From assembly GCF_000004075.3 (NCBI RefSeq), contig NC_026660.2:19797837-19861836 (forward strand): DNA of 64,000 bases, in the 5' to 3' direction. Of the stretch, positions 12,793 to 26,191 are shown one piece after another. Position 1 is the stretch's first letter. The number at the start of each line of letters is the position of its first letter. A program made the translations under genes and the position numbers. Origin of the DNA: Cucumis sativus (taxonomy: Eukaryota > Streptophyta > Magnoliopsida > Cucurbitales > Cucurbitaceae). Under the pieces are notes generated by a model, which was given only the letters and a program-made list of their open reading frames with translations, was not told the origin of the DNA and made no database searches.

Positions 12793-15573
12793 GTGAGTTT
12801 CAGGAAGAAACGAGTAATCATCACCAAGTTTTGAAGTAGGTTTTTAATTCAGTGAGCTACAAATTTTAGCTGATTTTGGCCATTTCGGTGTTTGCCAAAC
12901 TTACATCATACACTGGTTGGTTGTTTTGGATATCTGGGTTTCCCACAGTGATGAAATTACTTCTATTTGACTTGTAGTGTTTTGGGGAATCGCGGGTGGT
13001 CACTGCTTTCTTTGGGTTAATATAGTCACTGAGTTTAATGGGTCGGTGTGAAATTTGGTTCTTTTTGTAGCCCCGTTGACAATTTAGCGGATTCATTCTT
13101 TTTAATCATTTGGTTTCTTGAGTTTCTTGGGTTGCTTCGATGTGATTACTGGTTGAGAATTCGTTCGTTCTGTAGTTCAATAGTCGTTCCTGGCATCTGC
13201 TTATCTTTTTGTTAGTACTGGATTTTGTTTCTGTGGAACCTGAGATTTGAATGATTGGTGTTCTTGTTTAGATGACTCTGGTAGTCCTGTGATAGCTGGA
13301 GTAATATTTGGAGTGGATCTGTGTTTTTCTTTAGTTGATCAGTTCTCTTCCCTGTGTGTATGTTATGTCACCGTAGTTCGTTTGGCTTAGTTGTTATTTT
13401 ATTGGTGAAGGTAAACTATTATGGGCCAATGCAGTTTTGGATGTTCTTCAGGGAATGAGGTTAGAAGATAATTTGAAAGTTGGTGTATGCTAAGCATAGA
13501 GATGCCATATTATCCTAGATTGAATTTTTTGGCCTCTCGATGGGTTATTCAGGTTAAATTGTTGTATAGCAGCTTCATTTTGTCTTTTCTTTTTATAATT
13601 ACTGATAGTTGAAGGGTCTTTTCGCCTGCAATTTTGGAAGGCGGGAGGATTCCCCATACTTCTTTGTTTGATGGAGTCCTTCTTATATTGGAACAGTTTT
13701 TATATTTTGTGAGAGAAATTTCAAAGCTTATGGTCGTCTCATAACTTGTTTCAAGTTCAATTTTTATGTTTACTGCTTTTTTTATATATGAAGGATACTG
13801 CAACTTTGGTCTAACGTTTTTTTTTTTGGGTATTTCAAACCTGACCTGATTTTACATTTCTCTTGTGATTTTAAGTTCCTCAACTTCCCAAAAATTCTTA
13901 GGAACCACTTCTTCAATTTTTGTCCTATCCTCATGGACAAAGTAATCTCATCTATAGGTCCAATTGACTGATATAAACCAGCTTAATCCGAGAGATGGCA
14001 GAAGCTATCCTAACAATTAGATTCCAAAATCTGAAGCTGAGAGTGACATTGTAGGCGCACTCATGTGATTCCTCTACTGACTTACCCCACTCTCTCCTTC
14101 TGTTACAATAGTTACCAATAATTATTTAGTACGACGAATCCCCATCGTGCCTTTTTCCTTCCCTTTTTTAATGTACATCTCTACTTGGGTATTGGAGGCA
14201 TATCATTCGCTTATGTTTTCCTTGCCTTGGTTAATGTTTTCTTTTTAACTTTTTTCAATTGTTTAAATGGAGTTGACCATTTGAGCAACATAAGTTTTAT
14301 ACAATACATGTTTTTTATAAAGCATTTTGTTGACTCCTGTCATATTCCCGTTAGGTCATCTGTTTCATATTGTCTTTATGGAGTGGGCCTATTTGAGGTG
14401 GGTTTATACAACCTATGTTATATTTAAGCATTCTGTGGCCACATGACATATTTTAACTATGAAAAAAAATTCAAAGGAAATGAAGGTGAGTAATCTCCCC
14501 AAGTAGTCTACGCAAAGGTAATTTCAATTAAAAATAATTATATTCAGGCAATCACATAAAACCAGTATGAGTCTATGCCTCAAAGCATGAAAGCAATCTT
14601 TTAAAATTTTAAAAAGACACCTCTCCCCCCCCAAAGATTCTTCAAAAGATGCCATTGAAGATCAATTAAGATCAGATGGATAATTTCGCAAATTGATCGG
14701 TTGTTACTCTTAGTTGCGCAGGAAGACGGTCAATACACTCTTCTCACATTTCTGATTTGGGACATGTGAGAAATCAAGTGGCCATCCTTTAGAGGAAGCT
14801 ATTAAAGCAAGTGGTTCTTCATCCGTTCATGGGGATTTGTTTAGTGTAAGCTTCTCTTGATATCTAGCATTGCTTAGTGAACTGGGATTAGGACTATTGT
14901 GTTCTGGGTTTTATAAAATTTTTCTTCATCCTTATTTCTTTATTCTTTATACAATCTATTATTTCTAGAAACCTAATGAATTATACCACGCCAGGAAGAG
15001 TGCAATCAAATTAACTACATACCAATCTTTGGCTTCTGTGGAAGCTGTTCAGAAAAGTATTTTTCTATTCAGGAATGCAAATATGTGGTTTCTCAACTTA
15101 TGATGGAAGTAGATGTTAATCACTATTTCTGTGTATAGTGTAATCTGATGCTGACTTGCTGAGATGCTCTGTGCTCGAAATGAGATGATGAAAGCCTAGA
15201 AATGTTTTTTTAAAAAGAAAAAGAAAAAGAAAAAGAAGACATAGTTATGTATGGCCAAGGCCGAGATAGTCCAAGTGACTGAAGTTTCAAATCTTTTAGA
15301 AAATATAAATTAGGTATATTTTATATGTAGATCAAAATGAGTACAAAAATCCATAGGGAAGAAGTTATCTCCCAAATTAAAAGCTAAGGGAACTTTTGTT
15401 TTAGTTTATTATTGTTAGGTTGATTGACAGAACTCCATAGTCGTGTACAGGTTCACTAGATTGAGCTGATAAATCCACTTTTTGTGTGAGTTTCAGAGCT
15501 TGGTTCATCATAGGGTTCTATCACATTGGGTTGCCATATTGATTGGTAATATATAAACAAGAAAAGGGCTTCC

Positions 15574-18500
15574 ATGGCTACTGAGGGCAGTCCCAGGACT
15601 GATATCTCAACAGATGGGGACACAGATGAAAAAAGCGGGAGGGTAATGTACTGCTTCACATTTACTTCACCCAGCCCCTTCATACTCACTCCCCAGTGTA
15701 TTTTTTGTTCATATGATATTTTAATTGTCAGGCTTTCAATATAGAATTCCTTTTATGAGACGCAGGCCTGGATAATTTTTGTTCTCTTGTTGATGAAAAT
15801 TTGATTGTTGTCGTTTCTAATCTAAATTCCTTTTATTTTGCAGCCTGATAGAGGCCAACTTGCTCTTACCATGGCTTCTGATTCTAGTGACAGATCAAAG
15901 GATAAAACTGATCAGAAGGTTTTAATCTTTGGATAGCTTTTCCTATTAATTATTGAGTTCATCAAAATATGTATTGATGATATTTCACTAACCAATGCAA
16001 CAATCACCTGCAGACTCTTCGCCGGCTAGCACAAAATCGTGAGGCTGCAAGGAAAAGCCGTTTGAGGAAAAAGGTATGGCTTAAATTTTTTACTTCATTT
16101 CATTATCGTAGTTTTTCTTTCTTTCCTTTTTTTTTTTATATTTTAGAAACGAATTTAACTAAGAAAAAGTGAAACAACACAAGGGTAAAAAAGAACCAGG
16201 CCCACGAAAACCCTACTAAAGAAAGGGTTTCTAACTAAGATGTCACCTAGAAAATAATTATAAAATTTTTGAAATTGAAGTCCAAAGAGAAACATGAAAC
16301 CTCATCAAGGACCAAACACCTTACATCACTATGGTCCCTCTTTTAGACCTTTAAACACTATTGTAGTTTAGTAACTTAGTTCAATTGTATCTTCGTGATA
16401 TATGTTTAACATTTCGATTTGATGTTATTCCTTTGAAGTGGATGCTAATTGGCTGATGGCATTTCCCATGATATTTTATGCTAGTTTTACTCTCTTTTCT
16501 CAGGTATACAAATATCAATCAACAGCTTAGTGTAGTCCTCATCCATCCAGTAAAGTGTGTTATTTTTCTCCTTGTAGCATGCTTTCACCAAAATGCTTAT
16601 AAACTTAGGTGTAAGCAACTGGATAAATTTTTAAATAATGACATGGTTTGGTATGGATACATTGCAAACAAAACCCTAATGAATCAATGAAAAGGGCCAC
16701 TTTTATTGATAGAACATTTTTCTTCTTTGAGATAGAAAGGAGGATTCTGTTGGTAGATGTTCTGTGATGTGGAGTAGGTTCGTTGAATGGCATGGATTTC
16801 TTTGGGATCTATGAACCTTCGTTTTTAAAGTTCTGTCCATCTTGCATCAACGTATACATGCAGTTTCCTTCTAATTTGGTTGCATGTATTCCCTGTTTAT
16901 TATGAATTTCCCTATTGAGTTGCATCCACATGCAGGCATATGTTCAACAACTAGAAAGCAGTCGATTAAAGTTGACACAACTTGAGCAGGAGCTTCAGCG
17001 AGCACGACAACAGGTTATATTTTTCATCAAGTGAACATCACGATATTCTCATCGTCTGTTTTGTATTGTTTACTCTCTTCGAGTTACTGCACTTGTGTTT
17101 CACCATGCTCATCTTTTTCATATCTCTTCGTAGGGAATTTTCATATCAAGCTCGGGTGACCAGACCCATTCAATGAGTGGAAATGGTATTCCATCTCACA
17201 TTCCTAATATTTGTCTTTCCTCTCTGTTTAGTTAACTTTAAAAATTTATTGTTTAGAAGGTTCTAATTCTGTAGATGTCAGCTTCTGTTTTGTCAAGATC
17301 TGTCAATTTGAAGTGTAAAAACTACATTAAACCAATTAGCTCAAGCTTTTCTTCAATTTGCTGCCTGTCACATCCTGAAATGTTTGGTTGAGATGGCCGT
17401 CAATGAAGATGAGAAAAGAGGGAAGAAGGAAGAATGATAAAGCATTGTTCCTTGTTAAAAAAAATGCATGTTCAAGAATTTGTACTCATTATCTGTTTAA
17501 AGAATAGAATAAGTGTTTGTGATTTTCCCCTCTAATCTGGTCCTCTTCTTTGCTGCAACATGAACTGGTGGCTTCATTACTATCTTTTTTGCAGGGGCCA
17601 TGGCATTTGATGTAGAATATGCCCGATGGCTTGAAGATCACAATCGTCAACTGAACGAATTGAGATCAGCTGTTAACTCACATGCAAGTGACCCAGAATT
17701 GCGTATTGTTGTCGATGGCATCTTGGTTCATTATGATGAGCTCTTTAGACTCAAGGGAAATGCAGCAAAGGCTGACGTTTTCCATTTATTATCAGGCATG
17801 TGGAAAACACCTGCAGAAAGATGTTTTCTTTGGCTTGGGGGTTTTTGTTCATCCGAGCTCTTAAAGGTAACTAATGCTTTCTCTCTCTATATAAAGAGCA
17901 AAATATGTGCTAGATTTATCCATTTTCAATGCTCTCTTTTGGTGTAAAGTTTTACTTCCCCTCGGTGATCACTGTTTATCTTTTCTGGTTGCAAATTGGA
18001 AACGCCTTTTGTACTCCCTTGAATAGGGCCCTTTTGTATTTTTTTGGATTATTTCATTCGTTAATGAAATCGTTTCTAAGCAAAAAACTGGGACGGTGGT
18101 GGCAAAATATGCTAATGTGGACCGTCGTGGTTAGAGAGATGGATTTCTAAGGCTATCTTACAAGAAAGCAATGGAAGGATTTGTGGATATGGTTATGTTA
18201 TAATGTCGTTTCAACTATTAAAACCAATATTAGAAAGATACACCGTGCCTTTCTTTCAATTCTGGTTATTTTATGACTCTCCTTGAGAATGATATTGTTC
18301 TTTATGTTTTGTGTTCTTCATCTGAGCATTTTTCTATTTTCTTCATGCTTCTAAAAGCTATCACGGCTCTTCTCATTAAGACATTAACATTATACTCCGA
18401 TTGCAGCTTCTTGTAAATCAACTGGAGCCTCTAACGGAGCAGCAGTTGGTGGGAATCACAAACTTGCAGCAATCATCACAGCAGGCAGAAGATGCATTAT

Positions 18501-19462
18501 CACAAGGGATGGAGGCCTTGCAACAGTCCCTGGCAGAGACATTGTCGAGTGGAGCTCTCGGTTCCTCTGGTTCGTCAGGGAATGTCGCAAACTACATGGG
18601 TCAAATGGCCATGGCCATGGGTAAACTCGGGACCCTCGAGGGCTTTATACGCCAAGTAAGCCTTTCAACAATATATATATATGTTATATTTATGTTTACC
18701 TTTTTCTTGCTTTCCATTTTGCCTAAACCCCACTCAATACTAAGTAAGAGCCATTGCTCCGTATTAACAAGTAGATAACTCGTTTGTGTTACCAATATGC
18801 TAGTGGATAAAACACTAATTTATATTCCAAAGGTTGATTGATGGTTCAATCTCACACTTCTGCAAATTGTTGAGCTCAAAAAACTTGTTTGTGATCCATG
18901 ATTTGGTTGATCTTAATGGATCACTTTTGAAATGATTTGATTTTGGAAAAATTACCTTTTTGGTTCTTAGGTTGTGGGTCTAGGTTCCATTTGGTCCCTA
19001 AGTTTCAACATCAAGGTTAAAAGTGTAAAATTTGAATCTAGGGACCAAATTGAAACAAAACTCGAACTTCAAAGGTAAAATTGTAACATTTTGAAACTTG
19101 AGGATTAAATTGAAGAGCCTAAAAATGTAATATTTTGAAGCCTAGCAATGAAACAAAATTTAGATCCAAAATGTAGTGGTGAAAAAAGGTATTTTTCCTA
19201 TTTATTTGTCTCATTTGTTGTTCTGTACAACCTTAGTAATAATGCCAATCTGCTGTTGACCTAAAATGACAATTTTCATATGAAATTTAACAAGTTTAGT
19301 GTTCTCAAATTCCAGGCTGACAATCTACGACAACAGACACTTCAACAAATGCACCGAATATTGACAACTCGTCAGTCTGCTCGTGCACTTCTTGCCATAC
19401 ATGACTACTTCTCCAGACTACGTGCTCTTAGTTCGCTCTGGCTTGCTCGTCCCAGAGAGTAA
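15574..19462 (+). CDS. TGA: TGA bZIP transcription factor, clade II (TGA2/5/6-like)
   Basis: Eight coding exons (15574-15642, 15844-15918, 16014-16073, 16936-17013, 17134-17185, 17595-17866, 18407-18655, 19316-19462) join to 1002 nt, 333 residues, the usual clade-II length. The start is supported by an in-frame stop at 15547-15549. The basic region (about residues 49-68, with the NREAARKSR core) and leucine zipper (69-94) are split by an intron in the family's standard position. A DOG1-type domain fills roughly residues 125-320, and the C terminus ends LWLARPRE as in relatives. Such factors bind TGACG (as-1) elements in the nucleus, work with NPR1-type co-activators in salicylic-acid responses, and control detoxification genes. 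One oddity is Cys196 in the WLGGF-C-SSELLK stretch, where relatives I know carry Arg. The sub-clade is inferred from sequence memory. Confidence 0.95.
18945..19198. mobile_element. MITE-like inverted-repeat element in the last TGA intron
   Basis: The left end reads GGAAAAATTACCTTTTTGG, and the reverse complement of the right end reads GGAAAAATACCTTTTTT followed by similar TAGGTC/TTCATT blocks. The element is about 254 bp, non-coding, and contains phrases such as TTTGGTCCCTAAG typical of dispersed plant repeats. The target duplication is not clear. It lies wholly within the intron between 18656 and 19315. Confidence 0.6.
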
Positions 19463-22400
19463 AACAACTTCTCTGTTTAGTTTAACCAAAAGCTAGTTTT
19501 GGTGACACTGCAGAGACATGAAAGGAGCAGTTAAGGTAACACCCATTTTGTATCAATTCATTGGCAATGCCTGCCTTTCTTCTTGGAACTGAGATCTGTC
19601 ACGAAGAATAATTTGTTTGTAATTTGGTATTTTAGGTGTTCTTGTCACATCTGTATAAATATTGATACAAACTAACTCAAACTTCCATTGTTTCTCAAGT
19701 AAATTAATAATAGTTCTACAAAACCAACCCAATTAAGTGCTCTTTGAATCATAATACCAAATCGTCGTGACCACACGTTAATCTTATCGTTTATTGTCAT
19801 TTGTTAGGTGTTATGTCTTAATCATTTATTGCCTTGTCTCCTGATTTTATTGTTTGAAAAAAGCTCCTCCACTCAATAAAGGAATCAATAGATCAGTTAA
19901 GATATGAACAAGCATTAGGTTAACTACATTCCTCTATTCTTTTCAATTTAGGATGATTTAATTCAATATTTCATCATTAACAACCTTGTCATAATTGGAA
20001 ATGTTAAATAACCAAATCACCCTTTCTCCATTTTATCTCTTGAGATTTTGTATTCTTAATAATGCTATTTCATTCCTAATTATTGAGTGAAAACTCTCCA
20101 CATTTTCAAGAGCCCTACTAAGGGAAGAGATATGCCCACAAGAATGAACTCAAGCCTCGACAACTTGCTTTTATTATCAACCATCAACACCCAGTTTTTT
20201 CTTCATTGATTTATTAGAAGAAAAAAAACGTGTTTTTCAAAAATAGTCATTCTTATTCAAACTCTCTTGATACAGACCTTCTAAAATAGCTTTAGAAATA
20301 TTTTTAAAATAGACTTTAAAAGTATTTTTAAAGCTATTTTAAACGTTTATAAAACACTTTAATCTTTTTACAACCCCTTGTTTTCAAATTAAACTACATA
20401 CGAACGGTTAGTATTATTTAGGCATGAATGCTTGATTGGAGATTAATCTCACCCACCAATCGAAAAGTAAACTTTTGAAAATATTAAAAAAATTTATAGT
20501 CTATTAAAAATAGAAAAGAATAAACATGATGATATTGGTATTTACAAATATTAGCTTCACACCCATGAATTAGGGTTAGATAAAGTGATAAAAGATTGAA
20601 AAGAAAACATGCTTTTTGACTGTTGACCCATTCATTTCTAAAGAAAATGCAAATAAATTCCAAAGAATTTTCTACTAATCTACCCAGAAATTGTGAGGCT
20701 CTTTCCACCCAATTTTGTTCTTTAAAATATCAACGACCTTATTTACAAAGACCAACAATTTTGTGATTCTAAAAGATTTTAAAATGACAAAGAAATTTAT
20801 TAGATTATACAAAACTCAACTTTGTAATCACAAATTGATTAATTTAAATTCCAATTAGTTTGATATTTAAATAGCCAATAGGCATATCAGTATGTTTGAA
20901 TTCCTTCTTTATCAATATTGCTTTTTAATTCAAATTATTCGAAGTTATTTTAGAATTTTTTTTTGTTGTCATAAAGAGATGATCGGCACGAAATTATCGA
21001 CCTAAATATTAATAAATTTTTTCTATAGACACACAACATAAGAAGTTAAATTACTCATTTATATTTTCTTAAATTGTTTTTACAACTTTTCTTTTTCAAA
21101 TAACGTAAATCGAGAAAGTAACGACAAAAATAAGGTTGGATCAAACTATTGAAAAAAATATGGCAGTTTTGAGTCTCACACCTTATTTTTTAAAATTATT
21201 TATATGTATATTACAAGTGAACCCTACACTTTCTTATTTTATTCATTATTTATATTAATTGTGGATTCCACATCTTATTAATTAGGAAACTACCCTAATC
21301 AAATTAAGAAACTATTTAGTCTCGTTAGTATCTTATTAATTTAATATTAATATTGAAATCCATTTTTTTCTGAATATTTTAAATATAGCAAAATGATAAG
21401 GAAATTAGTTTTATTTCAAAATTAGCAAATTATTATTTTTAGGTAATATAAATAAATATACATATGTTGAATAAATTACTCATATGATTTTCTAAAGTTG
21501 ACTCACTTTCTAATTTAGTAAAAAAATTGACTAAAAATGATTTTAATAAGCAAAATTTAAAATTTAAAATTTAAATATATATGTAAATAAAGAAAAATAA
21601 AAAATAAATTAAAATTGAAAAGTTGATATTAATTTTAATAAGAAAAAAAGTGTATATATATATAATAAAAAATAAAAATAAAAAGTTGATATTAATTTTA
21701 ATATGAGAAAATATTTTTTAGATTGAAATATTTAATATATATAAATATAAAAGATGTGGACCATACATATACATGAAAAAAGAAAGAATAAGATGTGAAA
21801 CACACAATTAATATAAATAATGAATAAAATAAGAAAGCGTAGGATGCATCTGTAATATATATATATAGATAATGAAAGAAATAAGGCGTGGAACTAAAAC
21901 TACTTTATTTTTGTTAATACTTTCGTTATTTACGTTATTTGAGAAAAAAGTTTTTATTTTAATCTAATAAAATGATTTAAAAGTATTTAAGTATCTTTCT
22001 AAATGATTTTTTTTTACAAATATCCAATTGAATAACTTAAATGAAAAAAAAATGGTCCGAAAAGATAAAAAAAAATGATACCATATTGATAAAATTAATA
22101 TTGAAGTTGGTATGGTAAATTAATTAGTCTATAATATATATATATAAAAGGGTGGTAGAAGCACAATAAAGTAAAATGGTTAGGTAGATGTGTACACCAA
22201 AACAAATAATCAAAACTAATTTTAATCGATATTTCAAACATATTAAATTTGTTATGAGTTGTAGATCCAAACAAATAGTTTTCCTTTTTAATAAATATAG
22301 TAAAATATCAATAATAGATATCAATGGATCACTATGGTTTTTTCATGTCATATCAGACTTTTTAATTTAGAATAAATATACAACTACAACAAAAATTAAA

Positions 22401-23500
22401 TACTTTTAATTTTTGTTAAAATAGATTTTATTATATATCTATAAGAAAAATCAAATATGAAGAGTAAAATTAGCGAACAAAAAACAACTTGCCATCTTTT
22501 GAAGAACTATTGCACATTGCACCATCTGTTTTGTGTTTTAAAATATACATATATAAGTATTCTCTATCAAATATTTTGAATGAGTAATGGGGTGGAGAAA
22601 TGTGATCGAGCCAAGATGTTTTTTTAAGGGTCCCGATTAGTTTATAGGAATAATTTTAAATGTATCGATGTAATATTTGTCGAAATGAAAACCCAATTAA
22701 GTAACATACGAACACCGACAATTTCATAATTTTATGTAATGTTAAAATTTTAGTCCATTTTGTTATATAAAAATATGTCACTAAATTACCGACATTACCT
22801 AATATGTAGAACGTGACATTTTTTAGAAAAAAAATAATGTTATTGTTGGCCATTCAATTATAATTTTTTTTAAAAAAAAAGTATTTTAAATTACTCTCTA
22901 TTAGGCATGAATGTAATTTTTTTAAAAATATTTTAATTTTCTAAAAATTAAAATTCAATAAACCAAGAGCCTAAGTTTTAAGTTATTGCGAACATGAATA
23001 TCAACTGACACCTATATATATTATATACCGATTGACACGCTTCTTATTATTATTAACATGTTATTATTTTGTTGGAATTATTTTTTAACAATAACTATAT
23101 AAATGGCAAAACTACCATCTAAAAGGATTAGTGAAGTTTCACTAAATTAAAATAAAAGTTAAGTTATTTTACTAACTTTTTCATTGTAATAAAAAAAAAA
23201 TTCAAATGTGTCATATCATAATTATTAGAATGAATAGACAATAAAATTTAATTAAAAAAATCAAGAATTAGATTGAAAAAAAGTAGGTAAAATTATAATA
23301 TTTGGAAATTTAAAGAATTAAAGTAATATGAAAGCGAACATTTAAAAATTTAAAGAATTAAAATTAGTAATAAAGTTATAAAAAATTGTGACGTAAGATA
23401 AAATGACGAAGATGATGAACAGAATTTTATAAAAGTTTCAATTATTTTCGGACGAACTAACCTCAAAATTTCATCTCTAATTTCCCATTACACATTTCCC
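19463..23500. other. intergenic, extremely A+T-rich
   Basis: After the TGA 3' untranslated region there is about 3.8 kb without a supportable gene. It holds the large foldback described separately (21084-21953) and many A/T homopolymers and TA runs. The short open frames have no recognisable similarity. Confidence 0.65.
21084..21953. repeat. large foldback / long inverted repeat (candidate MITE)
   Basis: The left arm (21084-21279) and the right arm (21787-21953) are reverse complements over their length, with about 80-90% identity in the best part. Both share, in opposite orientation, AATAAGATGTG, ACAATTAATATAAATAATGA and ACGTTATTTGA. The right arm lacks about 30 bp present in the left. The spacer of about 507 bp is A+T-rich and includes two copies of a 23-bp direct repeat (21618-21640 and 21681-21703). 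No transposase frame is present. A non-autonomous foldback or MITE-type transposon is the simplest reading. Confidence 0.75.
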
Positions 23501-23526
23501 CTTCGTTCAATTCCAATTCTCAGTTT

Positions 23527-23536
23527 TTATATAAAC
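23527..23536 (+). promoter_or_regulatory. candidate TATA box of the carboxylesterase gene
   Basis: TTATATAAAC lies about 105 bp ahead of the carboxylesterase start and is followed by a pyrimidine-rich, TCTTCTTCTTCTC-type leader. Its spacing fits a core promoter with a leader of roughly 70-80 nt. Confidence 0.6.
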
Positions 23537-23639
23537 CCATACATTCTTCCTAATTTCTCTCCATCATATCTTCTTCTTCTCAATTTCTTCTCCATTATTC
23601 CACCGTTTTTTTAATACTCTGTTTTCCTTCACAGTTCCG

Positions 23640-24650
23640 ATGACCAAAGGAAAAAGCTTAGTTCTCGACGTTTCCGGTTGGCTCAGACTCTACGACGATG
23701 GCTCCGTTGATCGGACCTGGAATGGACCGCCGGAGGTCAAGTTTGTCGCCGAGTCTGTTCCGCCTCACGATGAATTCATTGACGGAGTCGCCGTTCGTGA
23801 CTTGGTGATTGATCAGAACTCTGGTCTTCGTGTTCGGATCTATTTACCGGAGGTGAAATGCGGCGGCGAAGTAAAGAAACTTCCGGTTGTCTTACATTTT
23901 CACGGCGGTGGATTTTGTATTAGCGAAGCGGATTGGTTTATGTATTATCATACTTACACTAATTTTGTGAAATCCGCCGAAGCAATTTGTGTCTCTGTTT
24001 ATCTCCGTCGAGCGCCGGAGCACCGTCTTCCAGCAGCGATCGAGGACGGGTTGTCCGGTCTGAAGTGGCTTCAATCGGTGGCTCTCGGTGACGAAATCGA
24101 GCCTTGGATTGTCGAAAACGCAGATTTCAACCGCGTTTTCCTAATCGGAGATAGCGCTGGTGGAAACCTTGTTCACTCTGTCGCTGCTCTAGCCGGAGAA
24201 ACCGATCTCGCCCCGTTGAAATTAGCCGGTGGAATTCCAATTCATCCCGGTTTTGTTCGAGCAAAACGAAGCAAATCAGAGATGGAGAATCCACAATCGC
24301 CGTTCTTGAATCTGGATATGGTAGACAACTTTCTGAACCTCGCATTACCGGTTGGGAGTTCAAAGGATAATCCGATCACATGTCCAATGGGAAGGGCGGC
24401 GCCGCCTCTTGAAAAGCTAAATCTGCCACCGTTTTTACTGTGCGTTGCGGAGAAGGATTTGGTAATCGACACTCAAATGGAGTATTATGAAGCAATGAAG
24501 GCGGCGAATAAAGAAGTGGAGATTCTAATGAGTAAAGGAATGGGACATAGCTTTTATTTGAATAAGATTGCTTTGAAGTTAGACCCTGAAACTGCTGCTG
24601 AATCGGACCGCCTCTTCGCCGGAATTGCTCGATTCATTAAGCAACATTAG
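23640..24650 (+). CDS. carboxylesterase, plant CXE family (alpha/beta hydrolase)
   Basis: A single uninterrupted frame encodes 336 residues, the normal CXE length (about 310-350). The oxyanion-hole motif HGGG is at 88-91. The nucleophile elbow GDSAGG (170-175) supplies Ser172, and Asp273 (in EKDLVID) and His303 (in MGHSF) complete the likely triad. The family, related to hormone-sensitive lipase, includes general esterases, the gibberellin receptor GID1 and 2-hydroxyisoflavanone dehydratase. The intact Ser and His argue for a working esterase and against a GID1-type receptor, which has lost the catalytic His. There is no signal peptide, so it is probably cytosolic. Its coding sequence is clearly richer in G+C than its flanks. 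The natural substrate cannot be told from sequence. Confidence 0.95.
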   Translation: MTKGKSLVLDVSGWLRLYDDGSVDRTWNGPPEVKFVAESVPPHDEFIDGVAVRDLVIDQNSGLRVRIYLPEVKCGGEVKKLPVVLHFHGGGFCISEADWFMYYHTYTNFVKSAEAICVSVYLRRAPEHRLPAAIEDGLSGLKWLQSVALGDEIEPWIVENADFNRVFLIGDSAGGNLVHSVAALAGETDLAPLKLAGGIPIHPGFVRAKRSKSEMENPQSPFLNLDMVDNFLNLALPVGSSKDNPITCPMGRAAPPLEKLNLPPFLLCVAEKDLVIDTQMEYYEAMKAANKEVEILMSKGMGHSFYLNKIALKLDPETAAESDRLFAGIARFIKQH

Positions 24651-26191
24651 AAGCGTTTCCCGGTGAATATAATAATGCTAGTTCTTATCAACGACGTACG
24701 TGGGCGTGGGAAATTTAATTTCTTCAAAAGTTTATATTTCAAAGTTACACCTTGAGCCTTCATCTATTGATAAAATAAATTTTAAAATAACACAAATCCT
24801 ACTTTAATTAATTTTGGTCTCTCCAAATTAATTTATCATACTTTTCATGCAAATAAACACGATAATATGTGGATGTAATTTTAAAATTTAACGTGAAATC
24901 CCAGAAATTTGAAACTATATGAACTAAAATTAAATTTACATAAAAAGGAAATTTAATTTCAGGATTACAATTATGGTCCCTACAAATACCATTTTTTACT
25001 TTTTCACAAAAATAGACAAATCACAAAGCCAAACAAATAGATGAACATATCACGAAACACAACCATGCATGATGAACTGCTCGGAGTTACATATTTTGAT
25101 CACGATGAAAATGAGTAGAAAAGACAATATCCTTCTCTTCTACCCGATCTTTAGCCTCTTCAATATATAAATAATAAAAATGATAAAAATACAAGAAAAC
25201 TCCAAAAATTTGACAGAAGGTTACAAAAGATGGACCAATTTGTAGGCCACAATTACTTGAGTTGTATTTCCAAAATTTGAAAAGAAAAAGCAATTTTGTT
25301 TTGCTTTTTTTTTTCTTCTCTTCTTATTGTTGAATATTAGCCACAGATTCCAATGAACATTTGTCATTATCATGCCAAAGAAAATGGATAAAGAAAACTA
25401 ATAACCTAATTAGGCAACAATTCCAAGCTTACACATTAGAAGTACGTATATATATCATCGTCTTCCCTCATATTATGGGATAGGAAAGGTAACCAAAGTT
25501 ACGTCAATTAAATAAGAATTGTGATGATCATAAGTAAATAAGTAAAAGCAACTATCTTCATTGGTACGAGAAACTTTTCAAACGATAAAACTAGAAACTA
25601 AAAGTAAAGTTATGAAAATTATTTATGTCTAATATAGATAATATTCGACAAGATTCGTGGTTGAACTCCATTAGTTTCAATCTTTGAGACGATGATTTAT
25701 CTAATACAACCAATTTATAATCTTTTGGACGATAATATTTACTTTAAATTAAATTTTCAGTGGGTGTAGTTGCTTTATTTTGAATTACAACTTTTTTTCT
25801 TCTTCTTTTAATTTGATTATTGTATTTTCTCTCTTACGATCCAATTAATTGTATGAATAAGAGAATTTGAAGCAATGTAAATGTCAATTTCACTAGTTAA
25901 TCTTAAATGTACACAATTTTTTTTTATCTTGATTTAAATTTTAGTTGTAATTTTTGGGACTTGAGGTTTAAAAATACTATTATTATATTTATGATTTAAA
26001 ATATTTTAATTATGTAGTAAATCTAATTTCTTATTAAAAATATGACTTCCCTTAATAAATTGGTATTTTTGCATTATTGATCTACTAATTATACATCTAT
26101 GATTTTGTGATTTATGTTAGTTAAAGTTAAACCCAAAAAGTTGGTATCATCAATTAAGAAAGAATTTGAATTCGAACCCAAGCTAAATATT
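24651..26191. other. intergenic, no gene seen
   Basis: The first few hundred bases are likely the carboxylesterase 3' untranslated region. The remainder is A+T-rich with only short chance frames, and it ends at the CACTA transposon boundary. Confidence 0.65.

Noticed and set aside
14362-14427. Hydrophobic frame in the TGA leader region (14185-14427)
   Set aside because: Its composition is that of T-rich intronic sequence, with no similarity and no splice support.
23892-24472. Antisense open frames within the carboxylesterase gene
   Set aside because: They are shadows of a strongly supported sense-strand gene with intact catalytic motifs.
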